A stretch of 64,000 nt of DNA from Pseudoalteromonas piscicida (GCF_000238315.3 NZ_CP011924.1:970501-1034500), one strand, 5' to 3'; counted from the first letter of the stretch, positions 46,606 to 57,020 are shown. The notes: generated by a model from the letters alone, not told the origin. Numbers and translations are program-made.

Positions 46606-48315
46606 TTACGCTGTTTGATGTAACTCTTGCTCCATTTGATCTCTCATTTTAAACTTTTGTAGCTTACCCGTTACCGTCATCGGATAGGCGTCAACCAATT
46701 TGATGTATTTTGGTACTTTGAAATAGGCCAGTTTATCTTTTAAAAATACACGAATATCTTCTTCCGAAATATAGTGTCCGGGCTTAAGTTGAACCCAAAC
46801 ACATACTTCCTCACCATACTTTTCGTCTTTGATCCCAAATACAGCGGCATCCTGAATATCATCATGATGATAAAGCACCTCCTCAATTTCTCTGGGGTAA
46901 ATATTCTCGCCACCGCGAATGATCATGTCTTTTATGCGGCCGACGATGCTAACGAAACCTTCGTCGTCCATTACCCCTAAATCACCAGAGTGTAGCCAGC
47001 CGTCGTCATCTATGGTCGCCGCCGTTTTTTCTGGGTCTTGCCAATAGCCTTTCATTACACAATATCCTCTGGCACATACTTCACCAGGCGTACCAATTGG
47101 GGCAATATGTCCTAGCTCGTCAATAATTTTGACCTCGGTATGTGGCATCGCGCGACCAACAGTCTGCACGCGTTTTTCTACAGGCGAATCGATCTCGGTA
47201 ATATTGTTGATTGGGCTGCACTCGGTTTGCCCGTAACCAATGAGTACATCGGTCATATGCATTTGGGTTTGTACTTGGCGCATGACCTTTTCTGGGCAGG
47301 TGGAACCTGCCATCACCCCAGTGCGCAGCGAAGATAAATCAAACTGCGTAAAGTCTGAGTGTTCTAATTGTGCGATAAACATTGTCGGTACACCATGAAG
47401 CCCGGTGCATTTTTCTCGTTCAACAACTTCTAAGGTGATAAGTGGATCAAAGCTATCGTTAGGGAATACAGCGCACGCCCCTTTACTGATACAAACGAGA
47501 TTACCGAGCACCATGCCAAAACAATGATAAAGCGGCACAGGAATACAAAGCTTATCTTGCTCTGTGAGCTTCATGGCATTGGCGACGAGCAATCCATTAT
47601 TGAGGATATTACTGTGGGTGAGGGTGGCGCCTTTTGGGTTGCCAGTAGTACCTGAAGTAAATTGAATATTGATAGCATCACAGGCACTGAGGTTGGCTGC
47701 AATCGCATTTGCCTCAAGATAGTGGGCATCATTAGCTTTAGATAACAAAGTGCTGAAATTCATTAGACCTGGTTCAATATCCTCGTCGATAAGCACAATC
47801 TGTTTGAGTGAGGGAAGGCGCTGTGAAGATAATTCGCCAAACATACAGTCATAAGATTCTGGTGCCAGCTCTCTTATCATGTCGACGTAATGGCTATGTT
47901 TAAAAGACTTCGCCATAACTAACATCTTACACTCAACGTTGTTTAGCACGTATTCAAGCTCACTTGGGCGATAGGCGGGGTTAATGCACACCATAATTGC
48001 ACCAATTTTAGCGGTTGCGAATTGCACTAGACTCCATTCAAGATTGTTTGGAGACCAAATCCCAACTCTATCCCCTGGTTGTATGCCTACAGCTAAAAGA
48101 CTTGCGGCAAGTTGATTTATTTTTGCCAGATACTCACGATAATTTAATCGAACTGATTGATGAGAGACAACAATGGCGTCTCTTTCTGGGTAATTGTCGA
48201 CAATATCTTCTAGATATTGCCCTATAGTGAGGTGAGTCAGCGGTGCTACTTGGGGGCCTTTGAAGTAACTCTTTGTAAGTGTACTTGCATTTATTAATTG
48301 GCTCTCTGTTGTCAT
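46606..48315 (-). CDS. AMP-dependent acyl-CoA synthetase (fatty-acid-CoA ligase family)
   Basis: 569 residues from the ATG at 48315, preceded by AAGGA; an upstream ATG at 48351 has no such site. INIQFTSGTTGNPKGATLTH is the AMP-binding motif, IGYGQTECSPI the second, GWLHSGDLGVMDDEGFVSIVGRIKDMIIRGGENIYPREIEE the hinge, and MTVTGKLQKFKMR carries the catalytic Lys. Medium-chain or branched acyl substrate is likely from similarity to FadD-like ligases; exact substrate unknown. Confidence 0.85.
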   Translation of the reverse strand: MTTESQLINASTLTKSYFKGPQVAPLTHLTIGQYLEDIVDNYPERDAIVVSHQSVRLNYREYLAKINQLAASLLAVGIQPGDRVGIWSPNNLEWSLVQFATAKIGAIMVCINPAYRPSELEYVLNNVECKMLVMAKSFKHSHYVDMIRELAPESYDCMFGELSSQRLPSLKQIVLIDEDIEPGLMNFSTLLSKANDAHYLEANAIAANLSACDAINIQFTSGTTGNPKGATLTHSNILNNGLLVANAMKLTEQDKLCIPVPLYHCFGMVLGNLVCISKGACAVFPNDSFDPLITLEVVEREKCTGLHGVPTMFIAQLEHSDFTQFDLSSLRTGVMAGSTCPEKVMRQVQTQMHMTDVLIGYGQTECSPINNITEIDSPVEKRVQTVGRAMPHTEVKIIDELGHIAPIGTPGEVCARGYCVMKGYWQDPEKTAATIDDDGWLHSGDLGVMDDEGFVSIVGRIKDMIIRGGENIYPREIEEVLYHHDDIQDAAVFGIKDEKYGEEVCVWVQLKPGHYISEEDIRVFLKDKLAYFKVPKYIKLVDAYPMTVTGKLQKFKMRDQMEQELHQTA

Positions 48316-48497
48316 ATCTTGTCCTTGCTGTTGATCTCTAGTTTTTATCATTATGCTTTATCAATGATAACCTAATTGTCGACAAAATCAAGTGCGATTG
48401 GACGAAAAGCATGAAATTACGACTAATGGATAGTGATAAAGTGCGTGATGGCAAGATAGTGGAAAGGCGGTTGTAACTTTATCAGACATATAAAAAA

Positions 48498-48517
48498 ACG
48501 CCTGAAAGTTCAGGCGT
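48498..48517 (-). terminator. Terminator of the RND efflux operon
   Basis: ACGCCTGAA-AG-TTCAGGCGT with T6 following on the minus strand, 26 bases past the stop at 48544. Confidence 0.88.
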
Positions 48518-48543
48518 TTTGTGGTTTAACTTAAGGGATGTTA

Positions 48544-51500
48544 TTAAGCTAATCCTTCATCTGTATCGACATGTTCATCTTTATGATGCTTCGCGATTTC
48601 ATCTGAAAGCTCTTGCTTAGAACGCTTCTCTGACATCCTTCTTGCCATTAGCCAATAGAAGAATAGTGGCAAGAAGAATACTGCGAGGAAGGTAGCCGAG
48701 AGCATACCACCCATTACGCCAGTACCGACACTGTGCCTTGCTCCTGCGCCAGCTCCAGAACTCATCACCAGTGGAACTACACCAAGTATGAAAGCAAGTG
48801 AAGTCATGATAATAGGTCTAAAACGCAGTCTTGCCGCTTCAAGGGCTGCGGTTGCTGGACTCCACCCTTCTTGATACTTCATTAGCGCGTACTCGACAAT
48901 AAGAATGGCATTCTTACTGGCAAGGCCAAGCAGGGTAACCAAGCCGATTTGGAAGTAAACGTCGTTGGTCAGCCCTGCAATCCAGATTGAGACCAACGCA
49001 CCAAAAGTACCAAACGGTAGCGCTAACATAACCGAGAATGGCAATGACCAGCGCTCATAAAGTGCTGCGAGGATCAAAAATACCATGATCACGGCCATAC
49101 CGAGCGCAATACCGGTTGTGCCAGAGTTTTGCTTTTCTTGGAACGCGGAACCCGTCCACTCGTAAGTCATATCTGGTGGTAGCACTTTGTTGGCGATACG
49201 CTCAAACTCCGCGATAGCTTGACCTGAGCTGTAGCCAGGTGCTGCTTCGCCCATTAACTTAACTGCAGATAAGTTATTGTAACGATTCATGGTTTCCGGA
49301 CCGCGACTATACTCAACATCCGTAAATGCAGAAATTGGTACCATTTCGCCACGATTGTTTTTCACATAAATGCGGCCAACATCTTCCGGTGTCATTCTAA
49401 ACTCGGCTTCTGCGGACATAATCACCTGCCATGCACGACCAAACTTATTGAAGTCGTTGACGTAGTAATTACCTAAATTGGCTGCAAGTGCGTTAAACGC
49501 AGAATTGATATTAACCCCCATGGCACGCGCTTGTTCACGATCCATATGCACCTTTAGCTGCGGAGCATCAGGACGCCATAGCGTTTGAATGCCTGTAAGA
49601 ATAGGGCTCTTCTGCGCCTCGGCCATGATCATCTGCATGCCTTGCTTCAATTTAGCGGGATCAGAGCCGCCTTTATTTTGCAAGAAGACTTCAAATCCGC
49701 CTGTTGTACCCAAGCCGAAAATTGGCGGTGGGTTAAACGCCAGCACTAATGCTTCGTTAATATGCGCGGTTTTCATAAATAGCTCACCAACAAGTTCCTT
49801 CGCCGACACATCGCGTTCATCCCAATGTGTTTGCGTCACGAACATAGTCGCCGCGCTGTTTTTGAAGCCACCACCGATGAAGTCCATCCCCGTAAACGCC
49901 ACGACGTTTTCGTTAGCTGGGTTTGACTTCGCAGCAGCGATTACTTCATCAGCCACTTTAGCGGTGCGCTCTAATGAAGATCCATCAGGCAAGAACACAG
50001 CAATCATGTAGTAACCTTGGTCTTCGTCTGGTACCAAAGAGCTTGGTGTTTTTTGCCACAGGAATACTGTCGCACCAATCATCGCTACCATCAATGTTAG
50101 GCCTACAAAACCACGGCGAACCATAAAGCTAACCGCGCCAACATAGCGTCCGGTTACACGATGGAACCAGTCATTGAACCACAAGAAAAACTTGGCATCT
50201 TGTTTGTGCTCGTGCTTAAGCAGCAATACACAAAGTGCAGGTGTCATCGTCAGTGCAACCACACCGGATAAACTTACAGAGATAGAGATTGTGATCGCAA
50301 ATTGGCGGAATAGTTCGCCTGTTAACCCACCTAGGAAAGCGATAGGTACAAACACCGAACACAATACCAATACAATCGCGACTACGGGGCCGCTTACTTC
50401 CTGCATCGCTTTAACTGCGGCTTCTCTAGCCTGCAAGCCTTGCTCATGCATAATACGCTCGACATTCTCAAGTACCACGATGGCGTCATCTACCACAATA
50501 CCAATCGATAACACCATGCCGAACAGCGTTAGCGTGTTAATCGAGTAACCGAGCATATACAGACCTGCAAATGTACCAAGTAACGAGACCGGAACTGCAA
50601 GCGTTGGAATTAGCGTTGCGCGCCAGTTTTGCAAGAACAGGTAAACCACTAAGAATACCAAAATCATTGCTTCACCAAGCGTTTTTAACACCTCTCGAAT
50701 TGAGACTTCTACAAAGCGTGTGGTGTCGTAAGAGTTAACGTGAGCGAGGCCAGTAGGGAACTGAGGTTTGATCTGTTCAATTTCAGCCTCTACTGCTTTA
50801 GCCACGTCAAGCGCATTCGCGCCCGGTTGCAAGAATACACCGAGTAATACCGCTTCCTTACCGTTAATAGTACCTTGGAAGTTATAGTCTTTAGAACCAA
50901 GCTCTACGCGAGCAACATCCTTAAGGCGCAGTGTTGAGCCATCAGGGTTTGCACGAACGATGATATTTTCGAACTCTTCAGCCGTCGATAAACGTCCTTT
51001 CGCGGTGACACTATAAACTAGCGATTGCGCGTCTTGAGAAGTCGGTGTTGCACCAATACTACCCGCTGCATACTGAGAGTTTTGCTCTCTAATTGCTCCC
51101 GCTATATCGTCTGCTGTGACTTGCAGTTGACTCATAATGTCCGGGCGCAACCAAATACGCATGGCATAGTCTTTAGCACCGAAGATCTGCACGTTAGTCG
51201 TACCAGGAATACGTTTGACGCGGTCAAGGATATTCATGGTGACGTAGTTAGATGTCCAGAGACTTTCTCGAGTACCATCTGGCGAATAGAATGCGTGTAC
51301 TTGTAAGAAGTTAGAAGATGTCTTTTGAACTACCACGCCTTGGCGTCTAGTTTCTTCAGGGAGACGAGCCTCGACTTGCTTAACACGGTTGTTAACATCT
51401 ACCGCGGCTTGATCAACATCCGTTCCAATCTCAAAAGTTACTGCAATAGTCGTTACACCGGAGTTGGTACTGGTTGATGTCATGTACATCATGCCTTCAA

Positions 51501-51717
51501 CACCGGTAATCGCGTTTTCGATAGGAGTTGCTACGGTTTGTTCTAGTACATCCGCTGATGCACCAGGATATACTGCACGCACCTCAACTTGAGGTGGTGT
51601 AATTTCGGGATACTGTGCGACAGGCAAACTACGCATTGCAGCAAGCCCGGCAAGCACTATCACGATAGAGATAACAAAGGCAAAAATAGGCCTGTTTATG
51701 AAATATTTGGAGAACAT
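48544..51717 (-). CDS. RND multidrug efflux permease (AcrB/MexB, HAE1 family)
   Basis: 1057 residues. MFSKYFINRPIFAFVISIVIVLAGL is the typical first helix; twelve helices and two large periplasmic loops follow. The proton-relay residues are present: GIVVDDAIVVLEN (two Asp) in the fourth helix and LASKNAILIVEYA (Lys) in the tenth. Pumps drugs or other amphiphiles as a trimer with the adaptor encoded just upstream (4-base gap) and a TolC-like channel encoded elsewhere. Confidence 0.95.
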   Translation of the reverse strand: MFSKYFINRPIFAFVISIVIVLAGLAAMRSLPVAQYPEITPPQVEVRAVYPGASADVLEQTVATPIENAITGVEGMMYMTSTSTNSGVTTIAVTFEIGTDVDQAAVDVNNRVKQVEARLPEETRRQGVVVQKTSSNFLQVHAFYSPDGTRESLWTSNYVTMNILDRVKRIPGTTNVQIFGAKDYAMRIWLRPDIMSQLQVTADDIAGAIREQNSQYAAGSIGATPTSQDAQSLVYSVTAKGRLSTAEEFENIIVRANPDGSTLRLKDVARVELGSKDYNFQGTINGKEAVLLGVFLQPGANALDVAKAVEAEIEQIKPQFPTGLAHVNSYDTTRFVEVSIREVLKTLGEAMILVFLVVYLFLQNWRATLIPTLAVPVSLLGTFAGLYMLGYSINTLTLFGMVLSIGIVVDDAIVVLENVERIMHEQGLQAREAAVKAMQEVSGPVVAIVLVLCSVFVPIAFLGGLTGELFRQFAITISISVSLSGVVALTMTPALCVLLLKHEHKQDAKFFLWFNDWFHRVTGRYVGAVSFMVRRGFVGLTLMVAMIGATVFLWQKTPSSLVPDEDQGYYMIAVFLPDGSSLERTAKVADEVIAAAKSNPANENVVAFTGMDFIGGGFKNSAATMFVTQTHWDERDVSAKELVGELFMKTAHINEALVLAFNPPPIFGLGTTGGFEVFLQNKGGSDPAKLKQGMQMIMAEAQKSPILTGIQTLWRPDAPQLKVHMDREQARAMGVNINSAFNALAANLGNYYVNDFNKFGRAWQVIMSAEAEFRMTPEDVGRIYVKNNRGEMVPISAFTDVEYSRGPETMNRYNNLSAVKLMGEAAPGYSSGQAIAEFERIANKVLPPDMTYEWTGSAFQEKQNSGTTGIALGMAVIMVFLILAALYERWSLPFSVMLALPFGTFGALVSIWIAGLTNDVYFQIGLVTLLGLASKNAILIVEYALMKYQEGWSPATAALEAARLRFRPIIMTSLAFILGVVPLVMSSGAGAGARHSVGTGVMGGMLSATFLAVFFLPLFFYWLMARRMSEKRSKQELSDEIAKHHKDEHVDTDEGLA

Positions 51718-51721
51718 CAGA

Positions 51722-52894
51722 TTATTCTCCTTGCTCGCTCACAGATACTGGCATACCAGGGAAGAAGATCCTCGCCATACCTTCAACGATGACAGGTTGA
51801 CCTTCTTTTAAGCCTTCGCGAATAACCCACATATTTTCATTATTAAGCTTGACCCATTCACCAACTTTGACCGGCGCAGGTAGGGCTACGGTTGCACCTT
51901 GTTCATTTTTGGTAGCAATGTACACAAATTTCCCCGTACCATTGTCTAGTACCGCTTTTTGCGGAAGCACAATAGCGTTATTGCGTACCGCACCAGAGAG
52001 CTTAACTCGCACAAATTGACCCGGTCTTAACTCGCCGTTTTCATTAGGAATACGAGCTTGTAACTCACTGGTACCCGTAAAGCGATTTACCCTAACGTCG
52101 CTAAAGTTTACTTTACCGGCTTGTCCATAGAGTGAACCGTCTTGCAGAATAATCGTGGTATCAAATTCATTATGAGCTGGTAATGACAATGAGCCATTTT
52201 CTACATCTTGGCGCATTGTTAGCTGCTCACGCTCTGAAAAGCCGAAGCGAGCACGAATAGTGCTGATGTCAGTAAGTTCAGTTAATAGTACACTCGGACC
52301 GGAAACATAACTGCCTTCTGACATTAGCTCACGACCCACGATACCAGAAACTGGCGCTTCAACTTTGGCGTATTCAAGGTCTAGCTTAGCTTCACTCAAT
52401 GCGACTTTTGCAGATTCTAAATTCGCAACTGCAATATCGTAGGCCGATACTGAGTTATCAAAGTCGCGCTTTGATACCGAACGCTCATTCTTCAAACGCT
52501 CAAGCCTTTCGCTCTCGCGCTTAGTTTGATCAACGTTTGCTTTTGCTGCCTGAAGTGCTGCCTGCGCTTTGTCTACCGCTAATTCAAAAGGTTTAAGTTC
52601 GATGGTGAATAGTGAATGACCAGCTTTTACAAACTGACCTTCCTCAAAGTTGCGAGATTCGATTATCCCAGAAACTCGAGAGCGAATTTCTACTTCCTTA
52701 TCACCCGCGAGGGTCGCTGGAAGTTCGATATCGAATGGCACTGATTGAGTAGTAACTTGTTGTACACTCACTTGCGCAGGCGGCATTGCGTGGCCCCCTT
52801 GCTGTGGTGCTTCTGAACACGCTGACAAAGTGCCTAACGTGAGCATTAAAAAAGATAGGTGTTTAACACGACTGCGTATTGATGCTGGATACAT
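51722..52894 (-). CDS. RND efflux periplasmic adaptor (AcrA/MexA family lipoprotein)
   Basis: 390 residues from the ATG at 52894, with GGAG 7-10 bases before it. The signal peptide ends in the lipobox LSAC. Lipoyl halves (EIRSRVSGIIESRNFEEGQFVKAG; KVEAPVSGIVGRELMSEG) flank an alpha-hairpin. First gene of the adaptor-pump operon, divergent from the TetR regulator. Confidence 0.92.
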   Translation of the reverse strand: MYPASIRSRVKHLSFLMLTLGTLSACSEAPQQGGHAMPPAQVSVQQVTTQSVPFDIELPATLAGDKEVEIRSRVSGIIESRNFEEGQFVKAGHSLFTIELKPFELAVDKAQAALQAAKANVDQTKRESERLERLKNERSVSKRDFDNSVSAYDIAVANLESAKVALSEAKLDLEYAKVEAPVSGIVGRELMSEGSYVSGPSVLLTELTDISTIRARFGFSEREQLTMRQDVENGSLSLPAHNEFDTTIILQDGSLYGQAGKVNFSDVRVNRFTGTSELQARIPNENGELRPGQFVRVKLSGAVRNNAIVLPQKAVLDNGTGKFVYIATKNEQGATVALPAPVKVGEWVKLNNENMWVIREGLKEGQPVIVEGMARIFFPGMPVSVSEQGE

Positions 52895-53064
52895 GAACAC
52901 TCCAATTCCTATATTATCATTGTATGCTGCCCCCACTTTAGCGGGGAACTACCTTGCAATTTGCCTTTAATAACGCACACTCGACTGGATGCAATCAGAC
53001 AAGTGACTTCATTTCATACCTTAACCACACCAAAGTAAAGGCTATTTGTTCGACAATTAAACAA

Positions 53065-53148
53065 GTAAACGGTAGTGTATACTTAAAGAAATAAAAGGTA
53101 AACGGTTGCGTGTACTTTTCTTCAATTTAGGTATACGATCATGTGTAC
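53065..53148. promoter_or_regulatory. Three 18-bp palindromic operators at exact 33-bp spacing
   Basis: Copies at 53065-53082, 53098-53115 and 53131-53148; the following TT is also shared. Examples are GTAAACGGTAGTGTATAC, GTAAACGGTTGCGTGTAC and GTATACGATCATGTGTAC, with the consensus GTAWACG-N4-YGTRTAC. The second is the best palindrome. They lie between the adaptor start (52894) and the TetR gene, so are probably TetR-regulator sites. A further GGTATACAA lies at 53236-53244. Confidence 0.72.
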
Positions 53149-53312
53149 TTTTTATTAACGACTTTATTGATTAAAATAAAGGGAATGTTGATTTATTACA
53201 AAGAAGGCTTATCTCTGTATAGAGAGGTGGTTCTTGGTATACAACTGACCATGTGAGTAGCAGCTATCAAAGGCTCGCTTTTCCCACTATTAATTAAAGA
53301 CAGAATAAGTAA

Positions 53313-53915
53313 ATGACGCAACTTTCACCAAAACAGCAGTCAATTTTATGTGCAGCGATAGAAGAGTTCGCTCAAAAAGGCTTGCAGGCGACGACGATGG
53401 AGTCGATCAGTCAATCAGCGGAAGTATCAAAGCGCACGTTATACAAACATTACTCGACCAAAGACGAGCTCTTTGATGCCGTTGTTGAGCTGTTAATTGA
53501 GCGGATAAAGCCGATAACTGCGATACAATTTATCCCAAACTATGATTTTTCAGTGCAATTGCAACATCTTGCGAAAAGCGCAATGACTTTGTTGAATGAC
53601 GAGGATTATATGCGTTTGTCGCGTATTGTGATGATTGAATCGATGCGTAGCTTTGAGCAAGCACAGAATCTAAATGAAAAGTTTAGTCATTGTGAAGCCG
53701 CGATGATCCAATGGTTCGAAGATGCGGCGAATTCAGGGTGTCTTGGTAGTTTTGATGCGGACTTTGCCGCAGCGTACTTTTTGGGCGCACTGAAAAAGCT
53801 AGGCTATTGGGAACGCGCGATAAAATGGCAAGCTCCGCTTCCAGAAGCAGAGCTTGATATATTAGTTGAAAAGGCGGTCGCGCTATTTTGTAACGGCGTT
53901 ACTCAACCCCAATAA
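53313..53915 (+). CDS. TetR/AcrR-family regulator of the RND pump
   Basis: 200 residues. N-terminal helix-turn-helix FAQKGLQATTMESISQSAEVSKRTLYKHYSTKDELF (about 18-53) then an all-helical ligand domain (about 70-200). Divergent from the adaptor-pump operon; probably represses it and itself through the operators at 53065-53148. Its last 17 bases overlap the end of the convergent ABC exporter gene. Confidence 0.9.
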   Translation: MTQLSPKQQSILCAAIEEFAQKGLQATTMESISQSAEVSKRTLYKHYSTKDELFDAVVELLIERIKPITAIQFIPNYDFSVQLQHLAKSAMTLLNDEDYMRLSRIVMIESMRSFEQAQNLNEKFSHCEAAMIQWFEDAANSGCLGSFDADFAAAYFLGALKKLGYWERAIKWQAPLPEAELDILVEKAVALFCNGVTQPQ

Positions 53916-55743
53916 ATCCACCGGTTTGATGCGACCAAAGTTTGGCGTAAATACCACCTAAGGCTAGCAAGGATTGATGGCTTCCTTCTTCTACTATCCG
54001 ACCTTCATCCATTACGATTAATCTGTCCATTTGTGCAATTGTGGATAATCTATGGGCAATTGCAATAACGGTTTTACCTTCCATCAGTGCATCTAAGCTC
54101 TCTTGGATGGCTTGCTCAACCTCAGAATCCAAAGCAGAAGTGGCTTCGTCTAAAATTAAAATTGGCGCATTTTTTAGTAATACACGAGCAATGGCGATAC
54201 GTTGGCGTTGGCCACCTGATAGTTTCACACCACGTTCACCGACTTGTGCGTCAAAGCCGGTATTTCCGTGGCTGTCTTCTAAGTCTTGGATAAAATCATA
54301 AGCCTGCGCTTCTTTTGTTGCGGCTATTAATTCTTCCTCTGATGCATCAGGGCGACCATAAAGGATATTGTCGCGTACGCTGCGATGGAGCAAAGAAGTA
54401 TCTTGCGTCACCATAGCGATATGACGTCGTAAGCTTTCCTGCTTTACTTTAGCAATATTTTGGCCATCAATTTCGATGCTGCCGCCGTCGGTATCGTAGA
54501 ATCTCAGTAATAAGTTCACTAAGGTCGACTTCCCCGCACCTGAGCGGCCAACTACACCAATTTTCTCGCCGGGTTTGATATGTAGGTTCAGGTTATCGAT
54601 GACGTTATGTTGTCTCGCTGCATCCTTACGCTTATAAGCGAAGGTAGTGTTACAAAAGTCGATTTTTCCGGCTTTAAAATCTAACTGCGGCGCTGTTTGT
54701 TGATCAACAATATCAAGCGGTCTTGAGAGCGTGTTCATGCCGTCTGCAACTGTACCAATATTTTCGAATAGGCCGCTAATTTCCCACATTATCCACTGCG
54801 CCATACCATTTAGTCGTAAGGCTAAGCCTACTGTAATTGCGATTGCACCAGCGGTTATCGCATTGAAAGACCATAAATAGATGGAAAGTGCCGCGACGGA
54901 AAATACCAAAAGATAATTTAAGGCCTGAATACTAACGTTTAAGCTAGTTGCTAAGCGCATTTGCTTATATACAGGTTGAATAAATACATCCATGCTATCT
55001 CTAGCATATTCTTCTTCTCGTTTGGTATAAGAGAAAAGCTTTACGGTTGAAATATTGGTGTAGCTATCAACTATCCTTCCTGTCATTTCTGAGCGCGCGT
55101 CAGCCTGTTCACTAGAAACACGTTTTAACTTAGGAACAAAATAAAATTGGAAACAGATATAGCAGCCAAGCCAAATAACCAGCGGGATCATCAAACGTAT
55201 ATCACTGCTTGCAACAAGCGCGAGCATTGCGGTGAAGTACACTAAAATATATACCAGCACATCGAGTAGTTTCATGACTGATTCGCGCACGGCTAGGGCA
55301 GTTTGCATCACTTTAGTTGCAATACGTCCTGCAAACTCGTTTTGATAGAATGTCATAGACTGCTTTAGCAAGTAGCGATGTGCCTGCCAGCGAATAGCCA
55401 TTGGGTAATTACCCAATAAACTCTGATGTAAAATGGCGCTGTGAAAAAAGACTAACAGTGGCAATGCCACTAACGTGATCACAGACATTCGAATTAACTC
55501 GGTTTGCTTGGCCTCAAACAGAGTTTGTGGTGTATAAGTTGAGAGCCAGTCAACTAAATCACCCATAAAGCCAAATAATGTTACTTCCAAAATTGCGAGG
55601 ATCGCGGCACTTAGCGACATAAATAGCAAGGGTAATTCCATTCCCTTAGTGTAGAAGCGACAGAAAGCCAACAAACCTTGTGGTGGCTGACCAACTTCTT
55701 GCTCGGGAAAGGGCTTGGTAAAGCGTTCAAATACTCGATACAT
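53899..55743 (-). CDS. ABC exporter, fused permease and ATPase
   Basis: 614 residues: six-helix exporter domain (about 35-330), then ATPase with GRSGAGKST, LSGGQRQRIAIARVL, ILILDEATSALD and IAHRLSTI. Half-transporter similar to multidrug/lipid exporters. Substrate unknown. Convergent and overlapping with the TetR gene. Confidence 0.88.
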   Translation of the reverse strand: MYRVFERFTKPFPEQEVGQPPQGLLAFCRFYTKGMELPLLFMSLSAAILAILEVTLFGFMGDLVDWLSTYTPQTLFEAKQTELIRMSVITLVALPLLVFFHSAILHQSLLGNYPMAIRWQAHRYLLKQSMTFYQNEFAGRIATKVMQTALAVRESVMKLLDVLVYILVYFTAMLALVASSDIRLMIPLVIWLGCYICFQFYFVPKLKRVSSEQADARSEMTGRIVDSYTNISTVKLFSYTKREEEYARDSMDVFIQPVYKQMRLATSLNVSIQALNYLLVFSVAALSIYLWSFNAITAGAIAITVGLALRLNGMAQWIMWEISGLFENIGTVADGMNTLSRPLDIVDQQTAPQLDFKAGKIDFCNTTFAYKRKDAARQHNVIDNLNLHIKPGEKIGVVGRSGAGKSTLVNLLLRFYDTDGGSIEIDGQNIAKVKQESLRRHIAMVTQDTSLLHRSVRDNILYGRPDASEEELIAATKEAQAYDFIQDLEDSHGNTGFDAQVGERGVKLSGGQRQRIAIARVLLKNAPILILDEATSALDSEVEQAIQESLDALMEGKTVIAIAHRLSTIAQMDRLIVMDEGRIVEEGSHQSLLALGGIYAKLWSHQTGGFIGVE

Positions 55744-55832
55744 GGATGATCCCTAAATTTGTTCAGAAGCTAGTCTACCTTGATAGTATGAAATGCGCGA
55801 GTCACAGATTGGTGCCTAATTTGCACGAATAA

Positions 55833-57020
55833 TTATAGCTGTTTTTGGTTGAGTTGTTTTTGTGTAATGAGCTCACCAGTGACAGCATTATAACTACTCA
55901 AAGTCAGTGGCGTAGAATAGTGCTTTAAATAGACCTGATCATGTGGCTTTTCTACTGTAATTTTGTCGATTGGGACGAGTTTTTTACCTTCATCGACAAA
56001 AAATGACAGTTCTAAATAGCATGGAAAAACCTCTTTACATACACCGAGTGATTGTTGTTGTAGATCAAACGTTGAGGAGAGCCAGCTTGGCCTATTATTG
56101 ATTATCGTGGTTCTGGGCCAAGTTACAGAAAGATCAAATCGTTGCGGATCTGAAGAGTAGTGCTGAGATTGGCTTGCTACTCGTGCAAGCAGCAAAGGAG
56201 TATTGCCACTCACTGATTGAACCTCAGATAAGCGAACCTGATCAACGGTGAGTGGATTAATTTTCAATGTTTGTTTGAGTTCACTCGCCAGTTGGTTTTG
56301 CTCATCTAGTTGAGAAAATCCTAGATGAACGAGTAGTTTTGCATCACGATTGTTATCAAATACCTTTTCTTTTAAGTGTTCAGCTGCGGCTTTGGCTCTA
56401 CCTTGTTGTGAATCGTGATCGTAACTAATAATCTCGTAGCCAAGTGATTTGGCTTCAAATATCAAGCTCGCGTAAGTCGCTTCCATGGTGTAGATCCCAT
56501 GCTCGTATGTTGTAAAGCCGTGTTTATTGATTTGCTGCTCAACGCTTACCTGTGGAGTGAGGGCTTCTAATGCAAGGTAGCGATAGCCTTGTTCATATAA
56601 AGGCTTCAATAGGGCAATCGTTAGCGCTCGGTGTTTAGCATTATGATACGCCTCGTTTACCATAGTGATACGCGTGTCAGCAGCCTTTTGTTCTATGATT
56701 TCTAACGCAGGAACTAGCCGATAATCGTTTAGCAACATATCTGGATTGATCACCCCAGAGGTGAGTTTTTCTGCTTCAAAATAATTGCCGACGATAGAAT
56801 GATAGGTTGCTGCATATTGAATGTTTGCTGAGCTACTATCTAAATGTCCTTTGACTGGAATTTGGCTTTCAAGTGACTGTGTGTTTTCAAACACACGTTT
56901 ATCTGAGTTAACACCAAAGATTAAAGAAGCAGGGTTAGCGCTTGAATTTGCTAATGCTGGTACAGCTATCAGCGAACATGCGCAAAAAATAACGGCTTTT
57001 CCATATTGTTGAGGTAACAC
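55833..57020 (-). CDS. Exported protein with ChaN/EreA-like domain, function unknown
   Basis: 395 residues from a GTG start preceded by AGGAG. Signal peptide VIFCACSLIAVPALA. The middle part (about 105-240: TRITMVNEAYHNAKHRALTIALLKPLYEQGYRYLALEAL, then SLGYEIISYDHDS and LLVHLGFSQL) resembles the ChaN/erythromycin-esterase-like fold, with Glu and His at the places of its catalytic or ligand residues. The C-terminal ~130 residues are beta-rich. The similarity is from pattern only; the function is not known. Confidence 0.65.
   Translation of the reverse strand: MLPQQYGKAVIFCACSLIAVPALANSSANPASLIFGVNSDKRVFENTQSLESQIPVKGHLDSSSANIQYAATYHSIVGNYFEAEKLTSGVINPDMLLNDYRLVPALEIIEQKAADTRITMVNEAYHNAKHRALTIALLKPLYEQGYRYLALEALTPQVSVEQQINKHGFTTYEHGIYTMEATYASLIFEAKSLGYEIISYDHDSQQGRAKAAAEHLKEKVFDNNRDAKLLVHLGFSQLDEQNQLASELKQTLKINPLTVDQVRLSEVQSVSGNTPLLLARVASQSQHYSSDPQRFDLSVTWPRTTIINNRPSWLSSTFDLQQQSLGVCKEVFPCYLELSFFVDEGKKLVPIDKITVEKPHDQVYLKHYSTPLTLSSYNAVTGELITQKQLNQKQL

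Noticed and set aside
49589..50011. 140-codon plus-strand frame within the AcrB-like gene
   Set aside because: Antisense shadow of a conserved RND permease with no start signal.
53065..53150. 33-bp periodic repeats considered as CRISPR or replication iterons
   Set aside because: Only three copies, intervals of 13 bases, palindromic, and placed in a promoter between a TetR gene and its likely target.
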